This document shows positions 44,626 through 57,700 of a DNA stretch of 64,000 bases, piece after piece. This DNA comes from Liquidambar formosana (lineage: Eukaryota > Streptophyta > Magnoliopsida > Saxifragales > Altingiaceae): assembly GCA_039720395.1 (NCBI GenBank), contig CM077822.1:16385043-16449042 (forward strand), given 5' to 3'. The first letter of the stretch is position 1; each line of letters opens with the position of its first letter. Position numbers and translations under genes: made by a program. The notes beneath the pieces are model-generated. The model saw nothing but the letters and a program-made list of their open reading frames with translations. It ran no database searches and had not been told where the DNA came from.

Positions 44626-46359
44626 CAGCAAATGGCCCATTGGTTGATGCAATTGTAACTATTTAAAAAGATGGGTGACATTTTACAGTTGTATCCAAAT
44701 TCAACAAAAATTCTAGGCTTTTGCAAAAGAACATGAAATGTTAGCAATCTTATGGGGTGATAATTTCTAGGGTGTGTTGGAAGATGGATAAGAAATAGCA
44801 GTGAAGAGGCTCTCAAAGAACTCTACACAAGGACTCGATGAGTTCAAAAATGAAGTTATACACATTGCTAGACTTCAACATCGAAATCTAGTGAAGCTTT
44901 TGGGGTGCTGCATTCAAGGAGACGAAAAGATGTTGATTTATGAACTCATGCCTAACAAAAGTTTGGACTTCTTTATTTTTGGTATGAATCTTTCTCAAAA
45001 CACTTGCATATTTAATTCAACTAGTCTACACACACAATCAAGAATCTTTCATCATACAAGCTCCAAAACCTTCCTTCTTTATGAGTGTGATGTTTTGACC
45101 AAATAACTATTAATTAGGGGAAATTTTAGGCAGCAAGATATAGCAATGACACATGAATCAAAGGAAACGGGCACCTGTACTAGCTATTACCTTATCAAAA
45201 TAGAATCGAAGCCACCCCCTGTGACTCCCTTTGAATTTGACATGAATAGGTAATGGCTAGTACCGGGGCAAGCTTTGATTTCACTGTTACACATGTTGCC
45301 ACATAAAATTCTTTCCCATAATTCTGTTAATTATGGAGCCATGGAATCATTCTCCAAATATATTTAAGAATTTAAATATCTGATGAATGGAAAAACTTAG
45401 GCCAAAAATTTGGCAGATTATACACGAAGCATTCTACTAGATTGGTCTAAGCGCTTCCACATCATCAATGGAATTGCACAAGGGCTTCTTTATCTTCATC
45501 GCGATTCCAGACTTAGGATCATCCACAGAGATCTCAAAGCAAGTAATATTTTACTAGATAATGAGATGAACGCAAAAATATCTGACTTTGGCTTGGCTAG
45601 AAGTTTTGGTGGAAATGAAACTGAGGCGAACACTAATAAAGTGGTTGGAACATAGTAAGTACCCCTAAAATGTTAGTTTTAATCTAACTTCATTGCTTGT
45701 CATATATGCTTATTTGTTTACTGGTTTTATGCAGTGGTTACATGTCTCCTGAGTACGCAATTGATGGGCAATACTCAGTAAAATCTGATGTGTTTAGCTT
45801 TGGGGTTTTGTTGCTAGAGGTAGTTTGTGGGAAGAAAAACAGAGGTTTCTATCATCTAGACCACCATCATAACCTTATTGGACATGTAAACTATTTTTAC
45901 TAATATTTTCTTCTTATTCTCTATGTTAAATATATGATCGATAATATGGTTTAATTTCAAATTGTTTCAGGCATGGATACTCCATATAGAGGGTAGGTCT
46001 TTGGAACTAATAGATGCATCAATAGGGGACTCATACAATCCATCAGAAGTATTGCGATCAATCCATGTGGGTCTACTATGTGTGCAACGATATCCAGAAG
46101 ATAGGCCTAGCATGTCATCAGTGGTCCTGATGTTGGGTAGCGAGAGTATATTGCCTCAGCCTAAACAACCAGGTTTTTTCACCGAAATAAATCTAGTTGA
46201 AGGAAAGTCTTCATCAAGCAAGCGTGAACCATATCCAGCTGAATGAAATCACGACAACACTATTAGAGCCTCGATAAAAGACATTTTATGTTAATGTTTT
46301 ACATGTCTCTAAAGTTTGAACCTTGGATTATTATAGCCTAACATGACAATCGTGGTTCT

Positions 46360-46500
46360 ATAGCGAGAGTATATTGCCTCAGCCTAAAAAAAACCTCAGG
46401 TTTTTCACCAAAATGAATCTGGTTGAAGCAAATTCTTCATCAAGCAAGCATGAATCATGTTCAGCCAATGAAATACACTATCAGATGCTCGATAAAAGAC
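46360..46500 (+). repeat. Downstream partial duplicate of SRK-1 exon 7 tail
   Basis: About 110 bp after the gene, a second, diverged copy of the last exon's end (ATTGCCTCAGCC...CAGGTTTTTCACC...TTCATCAAGCAAGC...GCTCGATAAAAGAC) appears. SRK-2 has the matching duplicate at about 58545-58685, so it predates the 12.3-kb duplication. Confidence 0.8.
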
Positions 46501-46529
46501 GTTGTATGTTGACATTTTGCATGTCTCTA

Positions 46530-47534
46530 TAACCTGACCCTTGGATTATTATTATTTTTAAATAAAAATTGTCACTATTTAAGGCTATTGTCCTTATCGA
46601 GTGGGTTATTTGTTGAGTATACCTGTATTATATAGTTTCCCTTTTTCATTTGTGCCTTCTATATTGGGATTTAGCTAGCCTCCAATAGTTTGTTCTCAAG
46701 TTTCTAATTATGTCATTGCCACATCAATGTCTAATCAAGTTGTTCCTTTTGCCTTAATGTATTAAGTGAGATCCATACCTTAATGTATTAAGTGAGATCC
46801 ATACGATGGTGAGTCCATATCTTCGCTTATTACTGAAGTGGCATAATTTTAAGACAAACTTGAGGCAACTTGAGGATTAAGGGATTTGAGGAGAGCCCAA
46901 TTTTATATTTTGTATATTTTTTTTTTTCTTTTGCTCTTACATACAGTTTGGGATTGATTCAAAGAAGCTGTGGAGTCCATGAGGAAATCTATTAAACACC
47001 CTTATAGCAATAATGAAAGTAGACACATAAGGACATCAAGAAAATTATAGGAAACCCTCCAACGAAGACGAAAAATTGACAGGAGAAGCTCCAAGCAAAT
47101 TTAGTATATCAGAAGCAAGAACACAATGGTTCTATTATCAAGTTTTTGCGTAAAATTCGAGATAATCCAACAACAGAAAATAAATAAACATATAAAAACG
47201 AGGTTGCCTCTTGGTTTTTTACAAACTCTAATCTTTCATCATAGGAACAACCTGAAGAAGGTTGTCGGAGAAGTACCCAATCCTTTGAGATAGTCAATCC
47301 GCTACGCTCGACCTCGCTAGTGGTAGGAGAAATAGGAACAAAAATCACAGCCCCAAAACAAATCCTAACCTTTTTTTCTCTCACTTCCGCGTGCTCTCAG
47401 TTTACTGTTTTTGATTCTCACAAATAGGAAGGAAGGAGAATGAGGGAAGGAAGAGATACGGGCGCCTTAGGATGTGTAATTACTCTGATGGGCATAGGCC
47501 TGGATCCATAACAGCCCATTAAACAAGAGCAATA
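46530..47534. other. SRK-1 3' flank
   Basis: No gene is visible. It contains a 26-bp direct repeat (CCTTAATGTATTAAGTGAGA unit) at 46753-46804. A 91-codon minus-strand frame at 47109-47384 is not preserved at the matching place in unit 2 and has no domain. Confidence 0.6.
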
Positions 47535-47933
47535 GGGAACGGCTATTGCAACCCCCCATTCTTATAAGCCCACCCCTTTCTTTTTAGTTTTTAAGATTTT
47601 ATGAAAAATATAAAAGATTTTTGCAAAAACCGGTCACTTTATCCATTAGAAAACATCATTTTGAACAACTTTGCAGAAGAAAGTTTTTCCAAAATCTATC
47701 ATTTAGGTAGACTTTTTGGCAAAAAATGAAATAAAGGCTATAAATGGCTAAAAAGTATATTTAAACGATAGATTTAGGAAAAACTTTCTTCTACAAAGTT
47801 GTTCAAAATGATGTTTTCTAGTAAACATTATAGCCGGTTTTTATAAAAACTTTTTATATTTTGCATAAAACCTTAAAAACTTAAAGAATATGGGATGGGG
47901 TGATAAGAATGGGGGGTTGCAATAGCCGTTCCC
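47535..47933. mobile_element. Fold-back MULE-type MITE at the duplication junction
   Basis: Inverted ends of more than 25 bp (GGGAACGGCTATTGCAACCC and onward), with complementarity to the centre. The unit-2 counterpart at 60445-60812 has perfect 9-bp flanks. Here the right flank is replaced by the start of unit 2 (47941), so the duplication breakpoint lies within about 8 bp of the element. Confidence 0.8.
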
Positions 47934-49461
47934 ATTGATGTATCATGCGTGCAAAACAAACTCAATCCAATTTATTCTTGTTAGGTTAATTAGGCTAAGC
48001 ACTTGGGTTCTAGTTTAGAATTTTATTTTTATTTTTATTTTTATTTTTGCCTGGATTGTCACATTTACCAGATCCGCATGGTCGTGCGGAAAATATGATC
48101 ATTTGTCAATCACGTATAACTTTTGATGTCGTCTCACCTTTTTCCACATGATCCAACCACTTAGTTTCACTTTAACCATGACTATGAGACCACGGCAACG
48201 AATCAAGGCAAATGACTAATCAGGATTGGTTCCTCGTCTTTCCCTCATCTTTGAATTCCTCATAGACGCACTTGAAACGGCAATGGAGAATTCTGATTGA
48301 TTGCTCCTACTTAATTATATAGTACCATGTCCCTCGGGTCTAAAGAAAAATCTGTTGGCTCTCAAAATTCAAAGAATTTATTATTTTGTTTATTTATTTT
48401 TTTTAGGGACGTAGAAAAAATTCAAAGATTAAGAGAGAAGGAAAATGGTGTACTTACATATCTACAAAAAAATAAAAAAATAAAATAAAACAGAGCAGAT
48501 AGGTGTAATTGTGCAACTGGTTGTAATTATATTAATGTTGAAAAAATTACTATTACAACATAATTTGGATTGTAAATTAAATGTTGTATTCTATATGATT
48601 GATAGCTTGTACTTATATTCTTCCATATCCCTTGGTCTTGAGAAAAATATGATCGTTATTAAAATTCAAAGATTGAAATAGAAACAAATTGGTGCATGTG
48701 GGGGACAGATTGGTGGGGAAGTGACCACAAATTTTCCTCCAAAGCATATAATTCACAGGGCCTCTATTGGCACCTCAAGACTTACCTTTTATCTCTCTCT
48801 TATTTTAAACTTCTTAATGTTTGATGAAAAATATAAAAAAATTTCATGAAAACTGGACATGCATGTAGTCCATTAGAAAACATCATTTTAAAAAACTTTT
48901 TTCTACTGAAAAGCTTTTTTGTAGAAAAAAGTTTTCCAATATCTATCATTTAAGTGGATTTTTTATCATTTATCTTATCAGTTTCATGAAAATCTTGAGA
49001 GGTTTAAAATAAGTGATCGAGGGAGAAAAAACAAGTTTAATTTGGGTGCCCCCCTTATTCATTTTTTAATTTAATTCCTTTTGTAGTCTCTTTTGGAATT
49101 TTGGGTTGGGTAATGTTTTGGGATATTTTCTTAAATTTTGGGCTTACGGCCCGAGCTTGGAACAAAATCCTAAATCCAGGCCCTACAGCCAAACCAGGCC
49201 GTGGGCCAAAGGCAAACCCTTAGACTGCATATGGTTTAAGGAAATGGAATGAAATGAAAGTGGAAATGGAATAGAATGAGAATAGACATTTCATCCCAAT
49301 GTTTGATAAGGAATGGAAATGAAATGAAAAAGCAAAGGTGGAACCTATTTTTAATGATTTTTACTCATTGCCATTCCTCTTGGTTTGGAAAGGAATGGCT
49401 ATTCCTCATTGGAGGGAATAGACCCTATAATGGAATATTTCAATTCCGTGTTCAACCGAGC

Positions 49462-50677
49462 GAGTTCGGATTTGCTGCAGTACTAAAAGAAATACAGCAC
49501 ATGCTGTGCTAGTGGGAGATCGTGACATGTGGCGACTTTAATATCTGGATGGCTCACGCTTGAAACGTTGCCATGCAGGGTCGTTTTGTGTGGGAAGCCT
49601 AATTCACTTAACGTTGAACGGCGTTTAGTCCTCTGTACGCATTCAGCGAGGCTTTTCTCTCAAGGTCAGCGATGCTAACGCCCAACAACTCAAGTCCTCT
49701 CTCCCTCGAAACCTCACTTGGCCGCCGGAAACCGACGTCGCAAAAATCTTTCGCCGGTTGTTCATTGATCAAGTATGTCTCTTCTCTTTTTGTTTTACTT
49801 TTTCCTTTTTTCCTCTGATCCACCGCCTCCTCTGTTCCTCCACACCTAAGCTAGCTAGTGGTTTTCAAGGTTGTCTCATCATTATATAATTTTTTTAATA
49901 TCTTGTTTTTTTGGATTTTTTTTGTTCTTGTTTTTCCAGATCTGTATCAGATCCACCATTGCCGACAGAGAAAACAATTGTGACTTTAAAAAGGGGCTTT
50001 TGGTACTTTGATGAGATTCATCGTTGATCTTGTGATAAGTCCATGGGCAACAAGTCAGGCAACGTGCTGTTCTCATAGCTGGGAGTCTTTGCTAAATTGT
50101 AGGACTTGTCTCATAGCTATCTTTTAGGAGTTTATCTTTTCTGTTTGTAAATGTTCTTATTTAAGTTGAATGAAAGGACGAGAACTGGATTACAGTTGGA
50201 ATTATTTGCTTCTTTTGACTGGACAAGAAGTGGAATGAAAGGACTAGAACTGGACTACAGTTGAATGAAAGGATTAGAACTGGACAAGTCGACAATGCCG
50301 AGATGAGTTGCGCCGACGATGCTGAGACGATTAAACAAAAAAGTGTACTGCCTTCCTTCTCCGACGACTTTGACCGCAGCAAACGGTGATGGCGGCGAGC
50401 GGGGCGAGATATGAGGGTAGATTGAGTGCGAAATACTTGAATGGGCAAATCAGAAACTGGGAAGAATCAGGAAGGGATTGGGGTTTTTTGGGAAGAAAAG
50501 TAAAACACAGACTTAACGGCGAACGACGTTAAGTGACTAAAGCTTCCTGCACAAAACGACCCTGAATGGCCTCGTTCAAGCGTCAACCCTCCAGATATTA
50601 AAACTGCCATGTGTTACGATCTCCCACTAGCACATCATGTGCTGTATTTTTTTTGGGACTGCAGCAAATCCGAACTC
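49462..50677. mobile_element. Mutator-like element (possible Pack-MULE), 1216 bp
   Basis: Identical 20-bp termini (GAGTTCGGATTTGCTGCAGT inverted) extend as imperfect inverted repeats to about 165 bp. The nine-bp target duplication CAACCGAGC is perfect (49453-49461, 50678-50686). Unit 1 has the empty site CAACCAAAC at 37192-37200. The interior is richer in GC than its surroundings and has an open 48-codon stretch at about 49629-49772 ending at a GTATGT donor (SLPRNLTWPPETDVAKIFRR within it). That could be a captured exon of a gene I do not recognise. No transposase is visible. Confidence 0.88.
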
Positions 50678-50793
50678 CAACCGAGCACTCACTTTTTTTT
50701 GGAAAATGGAATCACCATTCCATTCCCTCCCTCATTCCCTCATAACAAACATAGTCTTAGTTAGAGACAAGCAGTGAAGCAACCTAGGAAGTA

Positions 50794-51159
50794 GTGAAGC
50801 ACGAACAATTCTTCGAAGGCCACATGTCCGACACGGACACGTATTGCACACGACACTTGTCCGACACTCCTCCGATACGACATCTCTCCCTTTACCCTTT
50901 TTTTTTCCTTCTTTTTGCTCATTATTTTCCTTTTTGTCATACATTTTCTACTTACAACACAATTAGATTTATAAAAACAATACAAATATATGCATTTTGA
51001 ATAATTTGTGTGATGTTATATGATATTTTATAATTATATGTATAAAAATAAATATTCTATTAATGCCTATCCCCACTGTGTTGTGTCTTAAATTTTGAAG
51101 ATTTCTGTGTCCACATGTCTATATCGTGTTATAGCTGTGTCATGTGTGTATATGCATTT
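50794..51159. mobile_element. MULE-type MITE in unit 2
   Basis: Duplicated counterpart of 37296-37667, flanked by TAGGAAGTA (50785-50793) and TAGGAAGCA (51160-51168). It contains TGTCCGACACGGACAC-type repeats. Confidence 0.65.
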
Positions 51160-52505
51160 TAGGAAGCAACCATTGTAGATCGTGCTTTCCTAGATTTGTG
51201 GATGGGATATTTGGTTGCAATGAAACAACAGGCAGCCCAATTACCAAAACAATGTACAAATTCAAGTAGTTGTCTGAAGAGCTGGCACTGACTAGGGAGG
51301 GGCAGATTTGGATCGGTATAATTTTGGCTAGGTCTAAAAGAGAGTAGGGGTAATTATAGGGTAAGCAATCAAATTAATCATGGTTTAAATAACAAAACCA
51401 ATCTAATTTGGTCTTGTTCTTCAAAACTGAATCAAACAGTATCCATTCTTTAAATATTATTTGTTTTTTAAATAAAAACACTGTGTTTATATCTTATTTT
51501 TACCAAAAAGTTGGATTGATTAATATGAAAAAGAAGACATACAAATCAATGTTTTCGTTTGTCAAATATCCTCTTAGGTTATGCTAACTACCAGGGTTCT
51601 TATTTTGACTTTTGGCTTTTATTTATTTATTTTTTTGTCTAGATTGTTTCATATACCAGCCTACCACGTCTGCTTGTATGGAAAATATGACCATTTGTCT
51701 ATGACATATACCTTGCGGTGTCTTCATCTTCTCTCTTCAACATGACCTGCCACTCATTTTCAAGAGAACCCTGAGACCACGGCAACCGATGAAGGCAAAC
51801 AGTGACTATCATTGATTCCCCAGTCCTCATGGTCTCATCTTTCAATTCCTCGCAGTCTTATTTGAACAGGCAGCCATAATATTGTTGACATTTGACAGCC
51901 GCTGCATTCTGACAGAACGGTCTTATTAAAAATAATAATAAAAGGAGGATAATCTCACTTTACCTCTCTTAAAGTTTGATCATTTTCACTTCATCCCTCA
52001 TAGATTTTCTGTTACGATGGGCTCCCATATAGTTTTTTTCTGTTACAGAGTACATTATATCTCATTCATAAAAGAAAGAGGAGTGGAATTAGTGACAAAT
52101 AACTTATCCGGCCACATTTTGATAAATAATTTTTCTTTCCCGCATAACCTAGATTACAATTTGATGCTGTACTCTTAACTTGCCCAATTGCCCCATAAAA
52201 AATTAGAGTATCACCAATGTCCCCTTAACGAAACAATTGTGTTTCAAAAGTTTGAAGGCTATATAACCTTTAGTCCTATTTACCGCCAACCTAATCGAGG
52301 ACTTTGCAGCTAACTTAAGATACACGATAAATGATTTCCTTCTATGAGAAAGGATAGATTTTCTAGCGTCCCTTAAACATTTGTAGATATTTATGGTGTT
52401 GAATTTCTCATATGTAGATTTTTAAGTAAAAAATAAATTTTAGTACTCCTATTATTTCTTTTTTCTCATATGTACATTGGACTTGCCGTACCATATAATA
52501 TACAT

Positions 52506-53280
52506 GTGGACTACTCAAAAAATTGAAAACCATTGATTTCTCATGTTTACATAATTTCTTGTCACCTAGGTGTTTAGAAAAATCTTATGGTCCTTGAAAT
52601 CGAAAGATTAAGATAGAAAGAAAATAGTACGTGTTTACATGTGAAACTCATTGATGTAGAACATGTGGACTACTCAAAAGATTGAAAACCATTGATTCCT
52701 CGTGCTTACATAATTCCTTGTCATCTGAGTCTTTAAAAAAATCTTTTGGTTCTTGAAATCAAAAGATCAAGAAAGAAAGAAAATGGTACGTGTTTACATG
52801 TAAAACTCATTGATGTAGAATGTGTGCACTACTCAAAAGATTGAAAACCATTGATTTCTCATGCTTACATAATTCTTTGTCATCTGGGTCTTTAAAAAAA
52901 TCTTCTGGTTCTTGAAATCAAAAGATTAAGAGAGAAAGAAAACGGTACGTGTTTACATGTGAAACTTATTGATGTAGAACATGTGGACTACTCCAAAGAT
53001 TGAAAACCATTGATTTCTTAATTCCTTGTCATCTGGGTCTTTAGAAAAATCTTTTGATTCTTGAAATCGAAAAATTAGAAGAGAAAGAAAATGGTACATA
53101 TTTACATGTGAAACTCATTGATGCAGAACATGTGGACTACTCAAAAGATTAAAAACCATTGATTTTTTAATTCCTTGTCATCTAGGGTCTTTAGAAAAAT
53201 CTTCTAGTTCTTGAAATCGAAATATTAAGAAAGAAAGAAAATGATACGTGTTTACATGTGAAACTTCATTGATGTAGAAC
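52506..53280. repeat. Minisatellite, five units of about 149-159 bp
   Basis: Units begin GTGGACTACTCAAAA at 52506, 52665, 52824 (GTGCAC variant), 52983 and 53132, each continuing GAAAACCATTGATT to CATTGATGTAGAAC. Unit 1 of the segmental duplication has a single equivalent at about 38490-38600, so the expansion is specific to unit 2 or was lost in unit 1. Confidence 0.88.
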
Positions 53281-53852
53281 GAATGAAAGATCAAAAGTCA
53301 AAGTGGAGAATTCGCAGACAAGTAATAGTGGATATTACTCCCTCCCAAGGTTTATTTTGATGTCGAAATTAAAAAGTATTAGTGTCAACATAATTTGGAT
53401 CATAATTTAATTTAGTCTCTACATGTTGCAAATCAGGCGCTTAGAATGAGGTTTTTTAATTTTTATTTTTTTTTTTGGGTAATAAGAATGAGTTGAGTTA
53501 CCATATGATTTACTACTGTAGCGATCTATTCAAAAAGAAAATGATTGATTGCTATTTTCTCATGCTCATTTACTTCCATGTGCTATGGGATTAAGAAAAG
53601 CAAATTGAAAGTATGGTCCACCAACTGGAAATTTTTTGGCCGTTAAATGACTGTCAGGCCTGCTTGTGTGAGAGAAGACCTTATAAGTGTCCGAGTGTAC
53701 CCATCTCTCGGTCACACATGCCCAAGTTTCTCTGCTCCAAAAACACGGCAGCTGAGATGGTCGCAGTGACTTTCATCTTTCAATTATTCACATTGCCGTA
53801 GCTGCTACATTATAAAGAGCTAGTGGTCCCAAATCAAATATACGAACAATTA

Positions 53853-54154
53853 GGGTTTGTCTGGTTGTCCAATTCGAAATTAGACAATTTAAAAAAATTT
53901 ACATAGGATTGAAAGCATAAATTCCATCACCTTGTATTAGAATATTTTAAAATGTTGAAGTTCTCACTATAATTGATGTTGTGGAATCAATTTCAAGAAA
54001 TTCAAAGAATGCCACTATTTTGAATTGATACTCTTATTTGTGAATATGGTTATCATTTTCTTGAATTTGTTAATTCAAGATGATGGATTGTGCCTTCAAT
54101 ACTATATGAAATTTCTTAAATTGTCTAATTTTGAATTGGACAACCAAATAGGCC
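53853..54154. mobile_element. Tourist-like MITE with long inverted repeats
   Basis: Ends GGTTGTCCAATTCGAAATTA and, from the right, GGTTGTCCAATTCAAAATTA, extending about 30 bp. ATTA flanks it on both sides (53849-53852, 54155-54158). The unit-1 copy from 39321 is truncated on the right. Related truncated copies lie at about 17240-17330 and 18465-18605. Confidence 0.75.
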
Positions 54155-54714
54155 ATTAATATTTTCTTAGTATCCTAATAGGGTCTTAAAAGGCGTTATT
54201 CTCCAGCATAAATTTGGATCATGAGTTTGGTGTCATTCTAAAAAAAAAAAAAAAAAAAGAGGAGGTATTGCCCCTTCTCAAAGACTTCCAGGTCTATGGC
54301 CTACCAACTGAAAGCAATGGATCAAAAAAAACTGGCCCATTCTTGAAATTGGAAGATTAGAAGTGAGAGAGAGAGAATTACCTGCGGGACTGAGGTGTCT
54401 TGTGCGGTCCTCGTTTACTTCCTACATTATTTCTTACTTCTCTGCCTATCCTATCAATTAAGTGATATCGGGTCAGCCAGGCTAACGTTAAGCTATGTGG
54501 TCTTCAGTCTTCAGTTTTTCATCTTTGCCTATTCTATGTATTTAATCAGTCTTTGTACAAAAAGCAATACACAACTAGAACCAAGAAGACATTGTAACGT
54601 TATTTCTTTCAACCGATAAGACCATTGGTCTTTGTTGTTCTATTTCTCCAGTAACAATTTCTTCTCCACCCATGCTGTCTACGTAAATCATTCTTTGAAC
54701 TGATAATATACACC

Positions 54715-57700
54715 ATGATGAGAAGCACGAGGACTTCAATGGAAGGCCATACCATACTTTTTTTCTGCACCTCTTTGTTATCCATCATACTACTGTCCAC
54801 TGCAACAGATTCCATAACCATTTCTCAACCCATAAGAGACGGGGACACCATTGTTTCAGCTGGTGGAAAGCTTTGAGCTTGGGTTTTTCAGCTCAGAAAA
54901 TTCCACAAAACGATACTTGGGAACATGGTACAAGAAAATATCCATTAGGACAGTTTTCTGGGTTGCCAATAGGGGAAATCCCGGAACATGGTACAAGAAA
55001 ATATCCATTAGGACAGTTTTCTGGGTTGCCAATAGGGGAAATCCCCCTCATCGATTCATCAGGTGAATTAAAGGTCACCAACGAGGGAATTCTCTAACTT
55101 CTCAATGGAACGAGACCATCATTTGGTCATTCAATTCATCAAGATTGGTGCTTAATCCAGTCGCAAAGCTTTTGGAGACAGGGAATCTAGTTATGAAAGA
55201 TGCAAATGATGATGACCCAGAAAATTTCCTATGGCAGAGTTTTGATTATCCATCTGACACGCACATGCCTAAGATGAAGTTTGGGAGAAACATGGTGACA
55301 GGCCTGGACCGTTACTTATCGTCTTCGGAAGAGCAGTGATGATCCTTCTCAAGGTGATTACATGTATCGTGTTGATCCCCGTGGATTTCCAGAATTCATT
55401 CTGAGCAAGGGTTCGGTCAAGAATTCCAGAAATTCCGGCTTGGACCATGGAATGGTCTCCAATTCAGTGGTAATCCATGATTTAAAACCGAACCCAACTT
55501 ATAAATTTGGATTGGTTTATAATCAGGAAGAGGTCTATTATAGTTACGAGCTTCTTAATAGCTCAATTATGACTAGGTTGAGCTTGCATCCGAAATCAAC
55601 TTGACCTACCTGAGTTGGGGCCATACTCAGCAGGCCCTCATTTAAATACAACAACATATGGCATACTGTTTTTCCTTATTTTTTGTTTAAGTTTTAACTC
55701 CTTTCAACTCCTAGTCCTACTTTTCCTGATTTAAATTCCCTTGCTCAAGATCAAGGTGACATTGTGAAGATAAATGATGTTTCTAATGTGAGGAATCGAG
55801 CACGAATCATAGTCATTGCTGTGTCGTCCACAACACTGCTGCTCCTGGGCCTAGCTTTGGTCTTTTACGTTTTGATGAAGAAGCACAAGACAGCACGTAA
55901 GTCATTCACTTTATTTCTCTGAGAAAGCTCTTGAAGGAAATAGATCGATATGCACTCAAATTTATAAAAAAATTCTGCAGTAGATACCTTGGAGTGGCCT
56001 TTTTCTGGTCATGATCCTTGATTATTAAACACAAAATGTTACTCTTCACTCATTTTCATCCACGTCAATTCCTAATCTGCAGGAAAAGTGGGATTCAATA
56101 AAGAGAGAGGTTTTACCAATGAGACCCAGAAGGAAGACCTTGTGTTACCATTGTTTGACATGGCTACATTAGCTAATGCAACCAATAACTTTTCAAGTAA
56201 CACTAAACTTGGAGAGGGTGGTTTTGGACCTGTCTACTAGGTAAACACTTTAATAAACTCTACAAGGTAAACACTTTGATAAACTGCCATTCAATGTTTC
56301 AATGTCACCCAGTTTGCATGGTACCAATTCAAGGCACAAAATAGTTTTCTATCGCTACTTTGACCTTCAATATTCCAACAAATGACACAAAACTATCATT
56401 CTAAATGTTCGAAATTTTTTATCACCACTTAGCAAACAAAAATAAAAATGTTATTTTGTTCCCCGTTTTATGTAAGAAATGAAGTCATACATGCTGCCAC
56501 ACTTTGGCAAACGGCCCATTTGTAGATGTAATTGTAACTATTTAAAAAGCTGGGCGACATTGTACAGTAGTATCCAACGGAACAAAAACTCTGGGATTTT
56601 ACAAAAGAAATATGAAAGTTTCACCATTTTATGGGGTGATAATTTCTAGGGAGTGCTGGAAGACGGGCAAGAAATAGCGGTGAAAAGGTTCTCAAAGTAT
56701 TCTAAACAAGGACTCAACGAGTTCAAGAATGAAGTTATACACATTGCCAAACTTCAGCACCGAAATCTTGTGAAGCTCCTGGAGTGCTACATTCAAGTAG
56801 ATGAAAAGATGTTGATCTACGAATTCATGCCTAAAAAAAGCTTGCACTTCTTTATTTTGGTATGACTCTTTCTCAAAACACTTGCATATTTAGTTCAATT
56901 AATTTAGAGACACAATCATGTATTTTTCACCATACAAGCTCCAAAACCTTCTTTCTTTAAGAATGTGATGTTTTGACCAAAGACCTTAATTAGGGAAACT
57001 ATTAGGCAACAAGATATAGCAGTGACACATGACTAAAGGGAAAAGGACACATGTAGCCATTACCTATTTGTTGTGTTACATGGGCATTTCAAAATGTGTG
57101 AAATATTCATGTCGGACACATGTGACATGGGTGTGGGTGCTCCTACCGGACACTTTACAATAGTGAGACATCTTTGGAAAGTAGACGAATCCAACACCTG
57201 GACACATACTCGCACCCAACACCCATACCCGAGTCCATGTAACATAGCCTATTGGTGTCATATTTAAAGCAACTTATTGGGGGTGGCCTCAATTTCAATG
57301 TTACACATGTTGCCACATGAATTCTATTCCATGATTGTGTTAATTATGGAGTCATGGAATCATCCTCCATATGTATTCAAGAATTTAAATAGCTGCTAAG
57401 CGAAATTACTTGGGCAAAACAATTGGCAAATCACACCCAAAGCATTCGAATAGATTGGCTTAAGCGCTTCCACATCATCAATGGAATTGCTCAAGGCTTC
57501 TTTATCTTCATCGAGACTCTAGACTGAGGATTATCCACAAAGATCTCAAAGCAAGTAACATTTTACTAGACGATGAGATTAATGCAAAAATATCTGACTT
57601 TGGCTTGGCTAAAAGTTTTGGTGGAAATGAAACTAAGGCAAACACGAAAAGAGTGGTTGGAACATAGTAAGTATCCTAGAAAGTTTTAATCTAATTTCAT

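Larger units (their letters stand above)
40997..46246 (+). pseudogene. SRK-1: G-type lectin S-receptor-like serine/threonine kinase, seven exons, disrupted
   Basis: Canonical seven-exon S-domain kinase gene. Exons: 1, 40997-42291; 2, 42469-42594 (membrane span); 3, 42787-42945 (glycine loop); 4, 44771-44981 (211 bp, IAVKR lysine); 5, 45417-45654 (238 bp, [10 protein letters not shown] and DFGLA); 6, 45735-45885 (151 bp, GYMSPEYA); 7, 45971-46246. Exons 4-6 have exactly the usual family sizes and all splice sites are GT/AG. Disruptions: one extra T at about 42277, net +1 in exon 3 (indels near 42873, 42899 and 42935), TAA for an expected Gln at 44788-44790, and an extra base near 46237 that changes the C-terminus. 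Intron 3 is swollen by a MITE with a nested MITE and by a LINE. Intact relatives sit in the plasma membrane and signal after ligand binding by the lectin domain. This copy cannot make the kinase. Confidence 0.9.
35662..47940. repeat. Tandem segmental duplication, unit 1 (about 12.3 kb)
   Basis: Starts at TATCATGCGTGCAAAACAAA, which recurs at 47941, an offset of 12279 bp. Order and sequence are shared with unit 2 from the fold-back MITE and Tourist-like element through the SRK pseudogene to a MULE-type MITE at the right end. Differences are point changes and discrete insertions. An older, shorter internal repeat of the 5' region is also visible (35586-36000 against 37812-38330). Confidence 0.9.
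51170..54714. other. SRK-2 5' flank
   Basis: No gene is visible. It is homologous to 37680-40996 but contains a 159-bp minisatellite (52506-53280) and a complete Tourist-like MITE (53853-54154). It has only one copy of the SRK promoter region. Confidence 0.6.

Noticed and set aside
52506..53280. Regular repeats as a CRISPR-like array
   Set aside because: The units are about 159 bp, contiguous, with no unique spacers, in a plant genome.
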